64,000 nucleotides of DNA from Streptomyces misionensis. Its GTDB lineage: Bacteria > Actinomycetota > Actinomycetes > Streptomycetales > Streptomycetaceae. The notes under the pieces were generated by a model. It was not told the origin of the DNA and searched no databases. It saw nothing but the letters and a program-made list of their open reading frames with translations. The stretch's first letter is position 1. The number at the start of each line of letters is the position of its first letter. Location of the stretch: the NCBI RefSeq assembly GCF_900104815.1, contig NZ_FNTD01000004.1, forward strand, positions 6,199,001 to 6,263,000. The letters are read 5' to 3'. This document shows positions 39,148 through 47,767 of the stretch, piece by piece. A program made the translations under genes and the position numbers.

Positions 39148-40092
39148 ATGACCCAGCCACCGACCCCCACCCCGGACAGCGTCCGCGCACTGGTCCGTTC
39201 GCTGCTCAAGGACCACCCGGAGGGCACCGGGGGCGCGGACGCACCGGACGTCCGGCCCGTCCGGGAGGGCCATCCGTACACCTGGTGGGTCGGCGCCCGC
39301 CGGGTGCTGCGCCTCGCCCCCGACCGGGAGGCCTCCGCCCGCCGCCGCCGGGAACTGCGGCTGCGCGCCCTGGTCCGCCCGCACGTGCCGGTGGCCGTGC
39401 CCACGAGCGTGGCGCACGCCGACTGGGCGCCCGGTCTCGCCTGCACCCTCGACACCGTCGTGCCCGGCGGCACCGCCGAGGAGCACGACGTCTCGGCGGC
39501 CGGTGAGGCGGACCTCGCCGGACTGCTCAACGGGCTGCGCGCGGTGCCGGCACGCCAGGCCGAGTCGCTCGGCGTGCCGCGGACCGCGCCCCGCTCCCTG
39601 GAGGCGCTGCGCCGGATGGCCGTGCACGCGGCCGAACGGCTCGCCGCCGCCGACGAGTTCGACGCCGAGCGGATGCACCAGCTCACCCCGGTCGGCGCCG
39701 GCCAGCTGGCCACCAAGCCCGGTGCCGCCGTGCTCACCCACCACGGGCTGTCCGGCGAACACGTGGTGGTCAGCGCGGACGGGCGGGTGCGCGGCATCCT
39801 GGACTGGACGGAGGCGGCGCTCGGCGACCCCGCCGAGGACATCGCCGGACTCGCCGTCGCCGTCGGTTCCCCGGCCGCCGTCCGCGCCGCCACCCTCGCC
39901 GGCTACGGCGCCCGCCCCTGTCTGCGCGGCCTGTGGCTCGCCCGCTGCGACACCGTCCTGCGGCTCACCGAACACCTCGACGGCCGCGCCACCGGCTCCC
40001 TGTCCCTGCTGCGCACCCAGCTGCGCCGGGCCTGGGAGCCGATCCTGCTGGAGCGGGTGACGGACTTCAAGACGGCCGGCGAGGAGCCCTGA
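39148..40092 (+). CDS. APH-fold protein lacking the catalytic Asp
   Basis: The 314-residue protein has the aminoglycoside-phosphotransferase fold: an N-lobe (YTWWVGARRVLRLAPDREAS), the catalytic loop LTHHGLSGEHVVV and the metal-binding GILDWTEAALGDPAEDIAGL. In homologues the loop reads HHDL-GEH; here the Asp that activates the acceptor hydroxyl is Gly (codon GGG). The downstream Asp of LDW is kept. So it may bind nucleotide without normal phosphotransfer, or use another base. Follows the M24 peptidase gene in the same direction. Confidence 0.83.
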   Translation: MTQPPTPTPDSVRALVRSLLKDHPEGTGGADAPDVRPVREGHPYTWWVGARRVLRLAPDREASARRRRELRLRALVRPHVPVAVPTSVAHADWAPGLACTLDTVVPGGTAEEHDVSAAGEADLAGLLNGLRAVPARQAESLGVPRTAPRSLEALRRMAVHAAERLAAADEFDAERMHQLTPVGAGQLATKPGAAVLTHHGLSGEHVVVSADGRVRGILDWTEAALGDPAEDIAGLAVAVGSPAAVRAATLAGYGARPCLRGLWLARCDTVLRLTEHLDGRATGSLSLLRTQLRRAWEPILLERVTDFKTAGEEP

Positions 40093-40324
40093 CCGGCCCC
40101 TGCTGAACCGCCGCGGTCCCGTACGCCCCGCCGCCGTCACCCGTCCGGCCCACCGGTCCGCCACCGTCCGCGTGCCGCGAGGCCCCGCCGGTCAGCGCCC
40201 GGGCGCGGCACGGGCGGGTCCGCGGGGCGACGACGGCGCCCCGCCGCCTGTGGCCCCCGCCCCGCCGCTCACGATACTGGGAGGGAACGGACAGATCGCC
40301 CGCCCGGCTCGCGGAGGTGCGAGG

Positions 40325-41509
40325 ATGCGCGACGACGCCGAGTACGACGAGGAAGCCGTCGAGGAGCCCGAGGAGCCCGAGGAGTACGACGAGGAAGCCG
40401 TCGAGGAGCCCGAGGCGGACGACGAGGACGCGGCCGGGGAACCCGGCGAGGACGCCGGAGCCGAGTGGTACGAGGAGGACGCCGGGGAAGCCAGCGCGTA
40501 CGTCGCGGCCGAGCCGCCGCGCACCCGGGCCGACGCGGAGCCCGACGTCTTCCTGGACGTCCCGCAGCTGAGGGTCGACGAGATCGACCTGGACGTGGAG
40601 GACCTGCGCGCCCACGTCTCGCTCCAGGCCGAGGTGCTGGACCTGCTGAGGCTGAACGTGGGCGCCGACGTCTCCCTCGGGCGGGTGCACCTGGGCATCT
40701 CGGGCGTGGAGGCACAGGCCCAGCTCCGGGTACGGCTCGACAACGTCGCGCTGATCATCAACCGGGTGCTCACCACCCTCGACCGCAACCCGCAGATCCT
40801 GGAGGAACTGGCGGGCGGGCTCGGGTCGGCGGTTCGCGATGTCGGCGGCGGCGCCCGGCAGGCCGTCGGCGAACTCGGCAGCGGGGCGGGCCGGGCCGTC
40901 GAGGAGGTCGGCCACGGCGCCGGGTACGCCGTGCGGGACATCGGACGCGGGGCCGGGGACGCGGTCGAGTACGTGGGCCGGGGCGCGGGCTCCGCGGTGG
41001 ACGAGGTCGGCCGCGGCGCCGGGCACGCCGTACGGGACGTGGGGGAGGGCGCGGGCGCGGCCGTCGAGGACGTCGGCGGCGGGGCGGGGCGTGCCGTGGA
41101 GGACGTCGGCGGCGGCGCGGGGCGGGTGGTCGAGGACGTCGGTGAGGGGGCCGGACGCGTGGTGGAGGACGTCGGCGAGGGGGCGGGCCGGGTCGCGAGG
41201 GGGGCCGGGGAGGCCGTGGGCGAGGCGGGGACCACCGTGCGGCGGGCCGCGGGCACCGCCGGGGACGCCGTCGAGGATGTCCCGGCAGCCGCGCGGAGCG
41301 CCACCGCGGCGGAGCGCGGCGCGGCCCGCCGGACGGCCACGTCGGCGGCGCGCCGGGCCGCCCGGCGAGGCGACCCCACCGAGGCCGGCCGCACCGAACC
41401 CGGCCGTACCGCCCGGGCCCGCCGGACCCGCGACGAGGACGGCGCGGCCGGGGACCCGGCCCCGCCCCGCAGGCGGCGCACCGCGCGACGGCGGGAGGAA
41501 CCGCCGTGA
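40325..41509 (+). CDS. Protein with acidic N-terminus, conserved core and twelve 11-residue repeats
   Basis: The 394-residue protein has four parts. Residues 1-72 are an acidic Glu/Asp tract with a repeated YDEEAVEEPE. Residues 77-160 are a conserved-looking core (FLDVPQLRVDEIDLDVEDLR, SLGRVHLGISGVEAQAQLRV). Residues 166-297 are twelve tandem 11-mers with consensus AGRAVEDVGGG. Residues 298-394 are Arg/Ala-rich and basic. The 11-residue period is that of LEA, apolipoprotein and synuclein-like amphipathic helices, suggesting membrane- or granule-surface binding; that is inference. GAGGTGCGAGG precedes the ATG. No signal peptide. I do not recognise a named family. Confidence 0.8.
   Translation: MRDDAEYDEEAVEEPEEPEEYDEEAVEEPEADDEDAAGEPGEDAGAEWYEEDAGEASAYVAAEPPRTRADAEPDVFLDVPQLRVDEIDLDVEDLRAHVSLQAEVLDLLRLNVGADVSLGRVHLGISGVEAQAQLRVRLDNVALIINRVLTTLDRNPQILEELAGGLGSAVRDVGGGARQAVGELGSGAGRAVEEVGHGAGYAVRDIGRGAGDAVEYVGRGAGSAVDEVGRGAGHAVRDVGEGAGAAVEDVGGGAGRAVEDVGGGAGRVVEDVGEGAGRVVEDVGEGAGRVARGAGEAVGEAGTTVRRAAGTAGDAVEDVPAAARSATAAERGAARRTATSAARRAARRGDPTEAGRTEPGRTARARRTRDEDGAAGDPAPPRRRRTARRREEPP
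40820..41215 (+). repeat. Twelve tandem 33-bp units encoding 11-residue repeats
   Basis: Units run LGSAVRDVGGG, ARQAVGELGSG, AGRAVEEVGHG, AGYAVRDIGRG, AGDAVEYVGRG, AGSAVDEVGRG, AGHAVRDVGEG, AGAAVEDVGGG, AGRAVEDVGGG, then two AGRVVEDVGEG copies and a degenerate last unit. The most similar neighbours are in the second half, as expected of unequal crossing-over. All are in frame; Gly occurs at fixed positions 9-11 and 2, Val at 5 and 8. Confidence 0.85.
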
Positions 41510-41815
41510 ACGGCCGGCAGTCCCGCCACGGGGGCGGCGGCGGACCGCTCCCCGCCCGCGCGCGGCACCGCCCGCCCGCCGCGCCCGGACATCTCGTTCG
41601 AGGCGACCGTCCGCGGTGACCGGCTCCGCTTCGAGGACGAGCCCCGGACGGCCGTCGGCTTCCCCGGCACCGGCGAACGGGAGTCGTCGTCCCGCAGCGA
41701 GCGGACCAACCTCCCGGACAGGGTCGCCGCCGGCCCGGAGTACCGCGGCATCCGCGTCCGCTACCGCCTCGCCACCCGTCTGATCCGCCCGCCGGGCCCC
41801 GCGAGCCCGGCGTGA
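41506..41815 (+). pseudogene. Small downstream gene interrupted by a frameshift
   Basis: GTG 41506 overlaps the stop of the repeat-protein gene (GTGA), the usual sign of coupled translation, but that frame (MNGRQSRHGGGGGPLPARAR) stops at 41617-41619. From about 41570 another frame reads on with strong coding bias and no start codon of its own: PDISFEATVRGDRLRFEDEP, TAVGFPGTGERESSSRSERT, EYRGIRVRYRLATRLI, to TGA 41813-41815. One indel in the GC-rich run 41560-41590 would join both into a 100-residue protein. Either a recent pseudogene or a sequence error. Confidence 0.55.
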
Positions 41816-41831
41816 TCCGAACGAGAGACCC

Positions 41832-43576
41832 CTAGGGCTGGGCGAGCACCACGCAGGACTCACCCGGCAGGTGGAGCAGTCCGTCCGGCCCCGGGGCCGC
41901 CACCGGTTCCCACGCGGCGAGGACCAGGGCGGGGCGGGCGCCCAGCGGGATGGCGGCCGGGTCCTTGCCCAGGTTGACGGCGACCCGGACGTCCCCGCGC
42001 CGGAAGGCCAGCCAGCGTGCCTCCTCGTCGTAGGCCACCTTGGTGTCGGCGAGGTCGGGATCGGTGAGGTCCGGCTGCTCGCGGCGCAGTGCGATCAGCC
42101 GCCGGTACCAGTCCAGCACCCGGGCGTGCGGCGGGCGCAGGGGCTCCGACCAGTCCAGGCAGGACCGCTCCCGGGTCGCCGGGTCCTGCGGGTCCGGCAC
42201 GTCCTCCTCGGCCCACCCGTGCGCCGCGAACTCCCGCCGCCTGCCCCGCCGTACCGCCTCGGCCAGCCCGGGGTCGGTGTGGTCGGTGAAGAACTGCCAG
42301 GGCGTGCCGGCCGCCCACTCCTCGCCCATGAACAGCATCGGGGTGAACGGCGCGGTCAGCACGAGCGTCGCGGCGCACGCCAGCAGGCCGGGGGAGAGGT
42401 GGGCGGAGAGCCGGTCGCCCTGGGCGCGGTTGCCGACCTGGTCGTGGGTCTGGCTGTAGCCGAGCAGCCGGTGCCCGGCCACCCGCGCCCGGTCCAGCGG
42501 ACGCCCGTGGTGCCGGCCCCGGAAGCTGGAGTAGGTGCCGTCGTGGAAGTAGCCCCCGGTGAGCGTCTTGGCCAGCGCGGCGAAGGGGGCGCGCGCGAAG
42601 TCCGCGTAGTAGCCCTGGGACTCGCCGGTCAGCGCGGTGTGCAGGGCGTGGTGGAAGTCGTCGTTCCACTGCGCGTGCAGCCCGAGCCCGTGCTCCGCGC
42701 GCGGGGTGATGAACCGGGGGTTGTTGAGGTCGGACTCGGCGATCAGCGACAGCGGCCGGCCCAGCTCGGCCGCGAGGCGGTCCACCGCGGCGGACAGCTC
42801 CTCCAGGAAGTGGCGGGCGCGGGTGTCGTACAGCGCGTGCACCGCGTCCAGGCGCAGCCCGTCCAGCCGGTAGTCCCGCAGCCATGCCAGCGCGCTGCCG
42901 ATCAGGAACGCGCGCACCTCGTCCGATCCGGGCGCGTCCAGGTTCACCGCCGCGCCCCACGGGGTGGTGTACGCGTCCGTGAAGTACGGCCCGAACCGCG
43001 GGAGATGGTTCCCGGAGGGCCCGAGGTGGTTGTGCACGACGTCCAGGATCACGCCCAGGCCCAGCTCGTGCGCCCGGTCCACGAACCGCTTCAGCGCCTC
43101 GGGGCCGCCGTACGGCTCGTGCACCGCCCACGGCGACACCCCCTCGTACCCCAGCCGTGCCGCCCCGGGAACGGGCACAGAGGCATCAACTCGACGTGGG
43201 TGACGCCCAGTTCGGCCAGGTGGTCCAGGCGGGCGGCGGCCGCGTCCAGGGTGCCCCCGGGGGTGTACGTGCCCACGTGCAGCTCGTAGAGCACCGCGCC
43301 CGGCAGCGCCCGCCCCGGCCAGTCGGCACGCCAGGCGTACCGTTCGTGCTCCACGACCGCGCTGAGCCCGTCCGGGCCGTCCGGCTGGCGGCGCGAGCGC
43401 GGGTCGGGCAGCACCGGACCGTCGTCCAGCGCGAAACCGTAGCGCGCGCCGTCGCCCGCCTCCGCCTCCCCCCTCCACCAGCCCGCCCGCTCGGGATCGC
43501 GCCCCAACGGGTGCGCCACGCCCTCGCACTGGAGCGTCACTCGGTCTGCCTGCGGTGCCCACACCTCGAACTGCAC
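41832..43576 (-). pseudogene. treZ: Malto-oligosyltrehalose trehalohydrolase TreZ, frameshifted
   Basis: TreZ frees trehalose from maltooligosyl-trehalose. The N-terminal part (ATG 43576, MQFEVWAPQADRVTLQCEG) reads well to MPLCPFPGRHGWG, then enters a bad frame. The remainder, from YEGVSPWAVHEPYGGPEALK to the stop at 41832, is in the next frame with full catalytic residues: DGLRLDAVHAL (nucleophile Asp), LIAESDLNNPR (acid Glu) and QTHDQVGNRAQG. The shift lies at about 43148-43153, where TGGGG-TACGAG lacks one base of the expected Gly-Tyr codons. A single-base loss is all that separates it from an intact 581-residue enzyme. Confidence 0.85.
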
Positions 43577-43784
43577 GGACGGTTCCCCTTCGTCTGCTCA
43601 CCGTGATGTCCCGCGTCCCCATCGTGCCGTCCGGACGATCAATCCGCTTTCGAATCGGGGCCTTTCCCCCCAGGTGTCGTGGAACGTTTCCCGGCGGGCC
43701 GTGCGGAAGTGGCCGCGCGCGGGCGACGGTTGCCCGCTTTCTCCGGTGTGGACACCCGACGTCCGCTGACCGACAATCACAGGC

Positions 43785-44354
43785 GTGACGTCGTCCTTCG
43801 AGTTCTCCACCTCCTCCGCCCCCGTACCGGCGTCCGCGCGGCTGTCCGACGCGGAGCGGGAGAGGGCGCTGGAGGTGCTGCGGGACGGGGTCGCCAAGGG
43901 CCGGCTGTCGCACGACACGTTCGTGCGCCGCATGGAACTGGTGCTCGGCGCGCGCCATGCCGACGAGATCGCCGTACTCGTCGCCGACCTGCCCCGCGAG
44001 AACCGTTTCTCCCGCGCGCTGTTCGGCAGCGTCGAGGCGGTCTCCGGGTTCACGGTACGACTGCGCCGCGCCTGGCAGGCCGAGCGGCTGCCCAAGCTGC
44101 TGCTGCCCGGACCGGAGCACCTGCGTCCGCTGCGCATCGGCCGCGACCCGGGCAACGGGCTGCGGCTGACCCACGAGACCGTCTCCCGGGTGCACGCCGA
44201 ACTCAGCCACCAGGGCGGTCTGTGGGTCCTCAGGGACCTCGGCTCCACCAACGGCACCACCGTCAACGGCCGCCGGGTCATCGGCGCGGTCGTGGTCCGC
44301 GAGGGCGACCAGGTCGCCTTCGGGCGGGTGGCGTACCGGCTGGCGGTGAGCTGA
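43785..44354 (+). CDS. DUF1707 and FHA domain protein
   Basis: The 189-residue protein joins a DUF1707 (SHOCT-like) segment, residues 19-70 (LSDAERERALEVLRDGVAKG, ELVLGARHADEIAVLVADLP), to a C-terminal FHA domain, residues 108-185 (LRIGRDPGNGLRLTHETVSR, LRDLGSTNGTTVNGRR). FHA domains bind phosphothreonine, so it probably reads Ser/Thr kinase signals. It starts at GTG 43785 and diverges from treZ over 208 bp. Confidence 0.9.
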   Translation: MTSSFEFSTSSAPVPASARLSDAERERALEVLRDGVAKGRLSHDTFVRRMELVLGARHADEIAVLVADLPRENRFSRALFGSVEAVSGFTVRLRRAWQAERLPKLLLPGPEHLRPLRIGRDPGNGLRLTHETVSRVHAELSHQGGLWVLRDLGSTNGTTVNGRRVIGAVVVREGDQVAFGRVAYRLAVS

Positions 44355-44438
44355 GCACCCGTGCCGGCGACCGGCCGCAGTGGTGCGAACGGGTGACTCG
44401 CCCTGCGGCACGCGGGGCGTCCTGCCGATGCAACGGGC

Positions 44439-44846
44439 ATGACGTATCTCACCAGAGCGACAGCGAGCGCAGGCGCCGTCCTGGCGGTCGCCGGTCTCCT
44501 CGCCGCGGGCCCGGCCCGGGCGGCGTCCCACCCCTACGGCAACCGGCTGCACCTCACGGTCACCCGGGACGGCGCCCGGGCCGGCGGCGCGCACGACGTG
44601 CTGCTGCGCTGCGCCCCGCCCCAGGGCCACCCGTACGCGACCGAGGCCTGCGCCGAACTGACGGCGGCCCGCGGCGACATCGACCGCATCCCGGCCCGCA
44701 AGGTCTTCTGCCCGCGGATCTACTCCCCGGTCACCGCCACCGCGCGCGGCCACTGGAACGGACGGACCGTCGACTTCCGCAGGACGTACACCAACTCCTG
44801 CGAACTGCGGGCGCGCACGGGTGCCGTCTTCGCCCTGGGGGACTGA
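44439..44846 (+). CDS. Subtilisin inhibitor-like (SSI) secreted protease inhibitor with P1 Arg
   Basis: The 135-residue precursor has a signal peptide cleaved after ...GPARA (about residue 28). The mature part has the SSI framework: HLTVTRDG, two disulfide Cys pairs (CAPPQGHPYATEAC and CPRIYSP...NSCEL) and the C-terminal GAVFALGD. The reactive loop CPRIYSPVT aligns with CPMVYDPV of Streptomyces subtilisin inhibitor, placing Arg93 at P1 (precursor numbering) and Ile94 at P1'. P1 Arg predicts inhibition of trypsin-like rather than subtilisin-like proteases. It converges with the carboxypeptidase gene 8 bp away. Confidence 0.9.
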   Translation: MTYLTRATASAGAVLAVAGLLAAGPARAASHPYGNRLHLTVTRDGARAGGAHDVLLRCAPPQGHPYATEACAELTAARGDIDRIPARKVFCPRIYSPVTATARGHWNGRTVDFRRTYTNSCELRARTGAVFALGD

Positions 44847-44854
44847 CCGGCGGC

Positions 44855-46108
44855 CTACCGCTCCGCCTGCTCCCGGGCCTGCTGGGCCGCCAGCAGCACC
44901 GTGCGGGACTGGTGCTCCACCTGGTGGTCCAGCGGCACCCAGCGGGCCCGGAAGCGCTCGCCGAAGGCCTCCGACCAGGCGGCGACGAGCCGTTCCAGGC
45001 GCGGCGCCGCCCGGTCGTCGCTCTCCCGCAGCACCCGCAGCAGCATCGCGGCCGCCCGCAGCGGCAGCCGCCGCCCGAAGGCGTCCACGCTGCCCACGTA
45101 CGCCATCGTCGTGCCGGCCGGCGGGGTGTGGATCCAGTCCTCGGCCAGGCCAGGGATCAGCTCCAGCGCCCACCGGGCGGCCCGCAGCAGCGGCCCGTCC
45201 GCGCCGTCGAGGCGGGGCAGCGCCTCGGCGAGCACCCGCTCCACCTCCCGCGCGTCCCGCAGCAGCCGCTGGGCCAGCCGCCGCATCGCCGCCGCGGGCG
45301 CCGGGTGCGGCGCGGGGTCGTCCACCAGGTCGCTGGCCCACATCGGCACCTCCACCACGGCGGTCAGCCCGCCGTAGCGGTGGGCGTGGTACCAGGTGCT
45401 GTGGCGGGCGTCGTCCGGCATGCTCGGGTAGGCGGCGCCCGTCTCCGGCCCCGGCATCACATGCACCCCCGGCCCCGAGGCCGGCCAGCCCGCCGCGTCC
45501 GAGGCGCCCGTCTCCACCGGGATGTGCAGCTGCGCCGCCGACTTGGCGAACGGTTCGGCGAGGCCGGGCACGTCCTTGGTCAACTGCACCCAGCTGCCGC
45601 CCAGATCGGTGCCGTGCAACGTCACCTGGAGGTAGGGGCGCAGCTCGTCTATCACCCCGGTCAGGGCGCGGGTCTCGGGCGGCAGCCGGTCCGGCGGCAG
45701 CACGGACGGCGACCACTCCGGCTGCTCCGCGCCGGTGGGCCGGTAGAAGCCGAGGTGGTAGTCGAGCAGGCTGCGCGGGGCCGGGGTGACGTGCAGGGCG
45801 GCGCCGTCCGGGTCCGCGCAGAGCAGGAAGTGCCAGGAGGTTCCGGCACGCAACTCCCGCTCGGCGATCACCCGTCGGGCCAACGCCCGCAGGGTGGAGC
45901 CGCCGGCCGGTTCGTTGGCGTGGGCGCCCGCCACCACCAGAACCGCCCGCGGCGCGTGGCCGACCGACAGCAGGTGCAGCGGTCGCCCCGCCCGGGACAG
46001 GCCCACCTGCCGCAGCGCGCACAGCCCGGGTTCCTGGGCGGCCAACGCCTGTGCGCTGGCGACCAGTTCGGGAACGCTGGGGTAGCGCAGCTCCGGCAGA
46101 AGACTCAC
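44855..46108 (-). CDS. M14-family zinc carboxypeptidase-like protein
   Basis: The 417-residue protein has the M14 zinc residues: HANE in VAGAHANEPAGGSTL (HxxE), the distal His in VTLHGTDLGGSW, and the catalytic Glu in LTAVVEVPMW. There is no signal peptide, so it is cytoplasmic or non-classically placed. The C-terminal 150 residues are helical and unassigned. I choose GTG 46108 (MSLLPELRYPSV); GTG 46150 would add fourteen residues. Confidence 0.82.
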   Translation of the reverse strand: MSLLPELRYPSVPELVASAQALAAQEPGLCALRQVGLSRAGRPLHLLSVGHAPRAVLVVAGAHANEPAGGSTLRALARRVIAERELRAGTSWHFLLCADPDGAALHVTPAPRSLLDYHLGFYRPTGAEQPEWSPSVLPPDRLPPETRALTGVIDELRPYLQVTLHGTDLGGSWVQLTKDVPGLAEPFAKSAAQLHIPVETGASDAAGWPASGPGVHVMPGPETGAAYPSMPDDARHSTWYHAHRYGGLTAVVEVPMWASDLVDDPAPHPAPAAAMRRLAQRLLRDAREVERVLAEALPRLDGADGPLLRAARWALELIPGLAEDWIHTPPAGTTMAYVGSVDAFGRRLPLRAAAMLLRVLRESDDRAAPRLERLVAAWSEAFGERFRARWVPLDHQVEHQSRTVLLAAQQAREQAER

Positions 46109-46233
46109 CCCCGTTTGGCCCCACCCGGCTTCGCCCTCCCAGTCCCGCACGGCACGGGGTGGCTGTCAAGCATCCGGCGGGATGCCCCGCGGGCAAGCGG
46201 CAACCGGAGGACGGGCCACCGGATCCGCCGTGC

Positions 46234-47679
46234 TCACCGCTGGTGCAGCCCACGCCCCGCGAGCGTCAGGAACACCTCGCCCACCGCCTCGGAGAGCGTC
46301 GGGTGCGGGTGGACGTGCCGGGCCACGTCGGCGGGTTCGGCGTCCCAGCCGACGATCAGCTGACCCTCCGCGACCATCTCCGACACGTGCGGGCCGACCA
46401 GATGCACGCCGAGCACCCGCCCGCCGCCGGCCTCCGCCACCACCTTCACCATCCCGCCCCGGCCGTGCACCATCCCCTTGGCCACGGCGGTCAGCGGCAT
46501 GGTGTTGACGTCCACCTCGTGCCCCCGCGCCCGCGCCTCCTCCTCGCCCAGGCCCACGGAGGCGGTCTGCGGCGAGGAGTACGTCACCCGGGGCACGGCC
46601 GCGTAGTCGACCGGCGCCGGCCGCAGCCCGGCGAGGGTCTCGGCCACCACCAGCGCCTCCGCGAACGAGGCGTGCGCGAGGCCGAGCGAGGGCGGCGGCA
46701 GCAGATCGCCGACGACATGGACGCCCGGCACGGCCGTCTCCAGCCGGTCCCAGTCGGCCGGTACGACGAATCCGCGCGCGTCCGCCGCGAGGCCCGCGGC
46801 GGCCAGGTCCAGGCCCTCGGTGACCGGCACCCGGCCGACCGCCACCAGCAGCCGCTCGGCGGTCAGCGTCCGGGTCTCGCCGCGCGCGGTGCGCACCCGG
46901 GCCCGCACCCCGCCGTCCAGCACCTCCGCGTCCAGCAACCGGGCCCCCGCCTGCACGTCGATGCCGCGCCTGCGCAGCCCGCGCGTCAGATGCCGGCTCA
47001 CGTCCGCGTCCTCCAGCGGCACGATCCGCTCGGCCGCCTCGACCAGGGTGACCTCCGCGCCCATCGACCGGTGGAAGGAGGCGTACTCCACCCCGATCGC
47101 GCCCCCGCCGAGCACCAGGACCGAGCCCGGCAGCCCCGACGCGAACAGCGCGTCGTCACTGGTCACCACCCGGCTCCCGTCCGGCACGAGCCCGGGGAGC
47201 GTGCGCGGGCGCGAACCGGTGGCGAGGACGATGCCCCGGCGTGCGGTGAGCCGGTACGCGCCGGGCGCGGCAGCCGGAGCCTTCGGCCGTCCCGCGCCCT
47301 GAACCTCCACCGTGCGCGGCCCCGTCAGCCGGGCGCTGCCCCGCACCACCCGCACGCCCGCGTGCTCCAGGTGCGCCGCCACCCCCTTGTGGTTGCGCTC
47401 CACGATGTCGTCGCGGGTGGCCACCAGCGCCGTCCAGTCCACGTCGTCCAGCGTGGCCTTCACCCCCCACCGCTCCCGGGCCTCGGCGATGCCGTCGACC
47501 AGTTCGGCGGCGTGCAGCATCGCCTTGCTCGGGATGCAGCCGCGGTGCAGACAGGTGCCGCCCAGCTTGTCGCGTTCCACGAGGACGACGTCCAGGCCGA
47601 GGGCGGCGGCGCGCAGGGCGGTGCCGTAGCCGCCCGTGCCACCGCCGATGACGATCACATCCGCTGTGTCCATGCTCAT
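46234..47679 (-). CDS. lpdA: Dihydrolipoamide dehydrogenase-type flavoprotein
   Basis: The 481-residue protein has the FAD site VIVIGGGTGGYGTALRAA, the redox disulfide GGTCLHRGCIPSK, the NAD(P) site VLVLGGGAIGVEYASFHRSM and the C-terminal dimer motif HPHPTLSEAVGEV with the catalytic His-Glu pair. It reoxidises lipoamide in 2-oxoacid dehydrogenase or glycine cleavage complexes. Starts at ATG 47679 (MSMDTADV) with AGGG upstream; ATG 47673 is an alternative. A LysR gene diverges from it over 88 bp and probably regulates it. Confidence 0.92.
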   Translation of the reverse strand: MSMDTADVIVIGGGTGGYGTALRAAALGLDVVLVERDKLGGTCLHRGCIPSKAMLHAAELVDGIAEARERWGVKATLDDVDWTALVATRDDIVERNHKGVAAHLEHAGVRVVRGSARLTGPRTVEVQGAGRPKAPAAAPGAYRLTARRGIVLATGSRPRTLPGLVPDGSRVVTSDDALFASGLPGSVLVLGGGAIGVEYASFHRSMGAEVTLVEAAERIVPLEDADVSRHLTRGLRRRGIDVQAGARLLDAEVLDGGVRARVRTARGETRTLTAERLLVAVGRVPVTEGLDLAAAGLAADARGFVVPADWDRLETAVPGVHVVGDLLPPPSLGLAHASFAEALVVAETLAGLRPAPVDYAAVPRVTYSSPQTASVGLGEEEARARGHEVDVNTMPLTAVAKGMVHGRGGMVKVVAEAGGGRVLGVHLVGPHVSEMVAEGQLIVGWDAEPADVARHVHPHPTLSEAVGEVFLTLAGRGLHQR

Positions 47680-47702
47680 GGCCACCACCCTGCGGCTGTC
47701 CC

Positions 47703-47722
47703 TTGCCATGCGTCCAAGGCAA
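47703..47722. promoter_or_regulatory. LysR-type box TTGCC-N10-GGCAA
   Basis: TTGCC (47703-47707) and GGCAA (47718-47722) fit the T-N11-A LysR consensus and lie midway between the divergent lpdA and LysR starts. Likely the activator/repressor recognition site. Confidence 0.5.
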
Positions 47723-47767
47723 TGTTCTTGTGGAATCCATGCAGAACGCTCATGGGAGGGCGGGGAG

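Noticed and set aside
40820..41215. Possible CRISPR or DNA minisatellite because of 33-bp periodicity
   Set aside because: Units are contiguous, in frame, diverged mainly at third positions and encode a regular 11-residue pattern; there are no spacers.
41832..46253. A 1473-codon open frame on the minus strand
   Set aside because: Only its 3' part is the second half of treZ. The rest runs out of frame through the carboxypeptidase, FHA and SSI region with poor coding bias.
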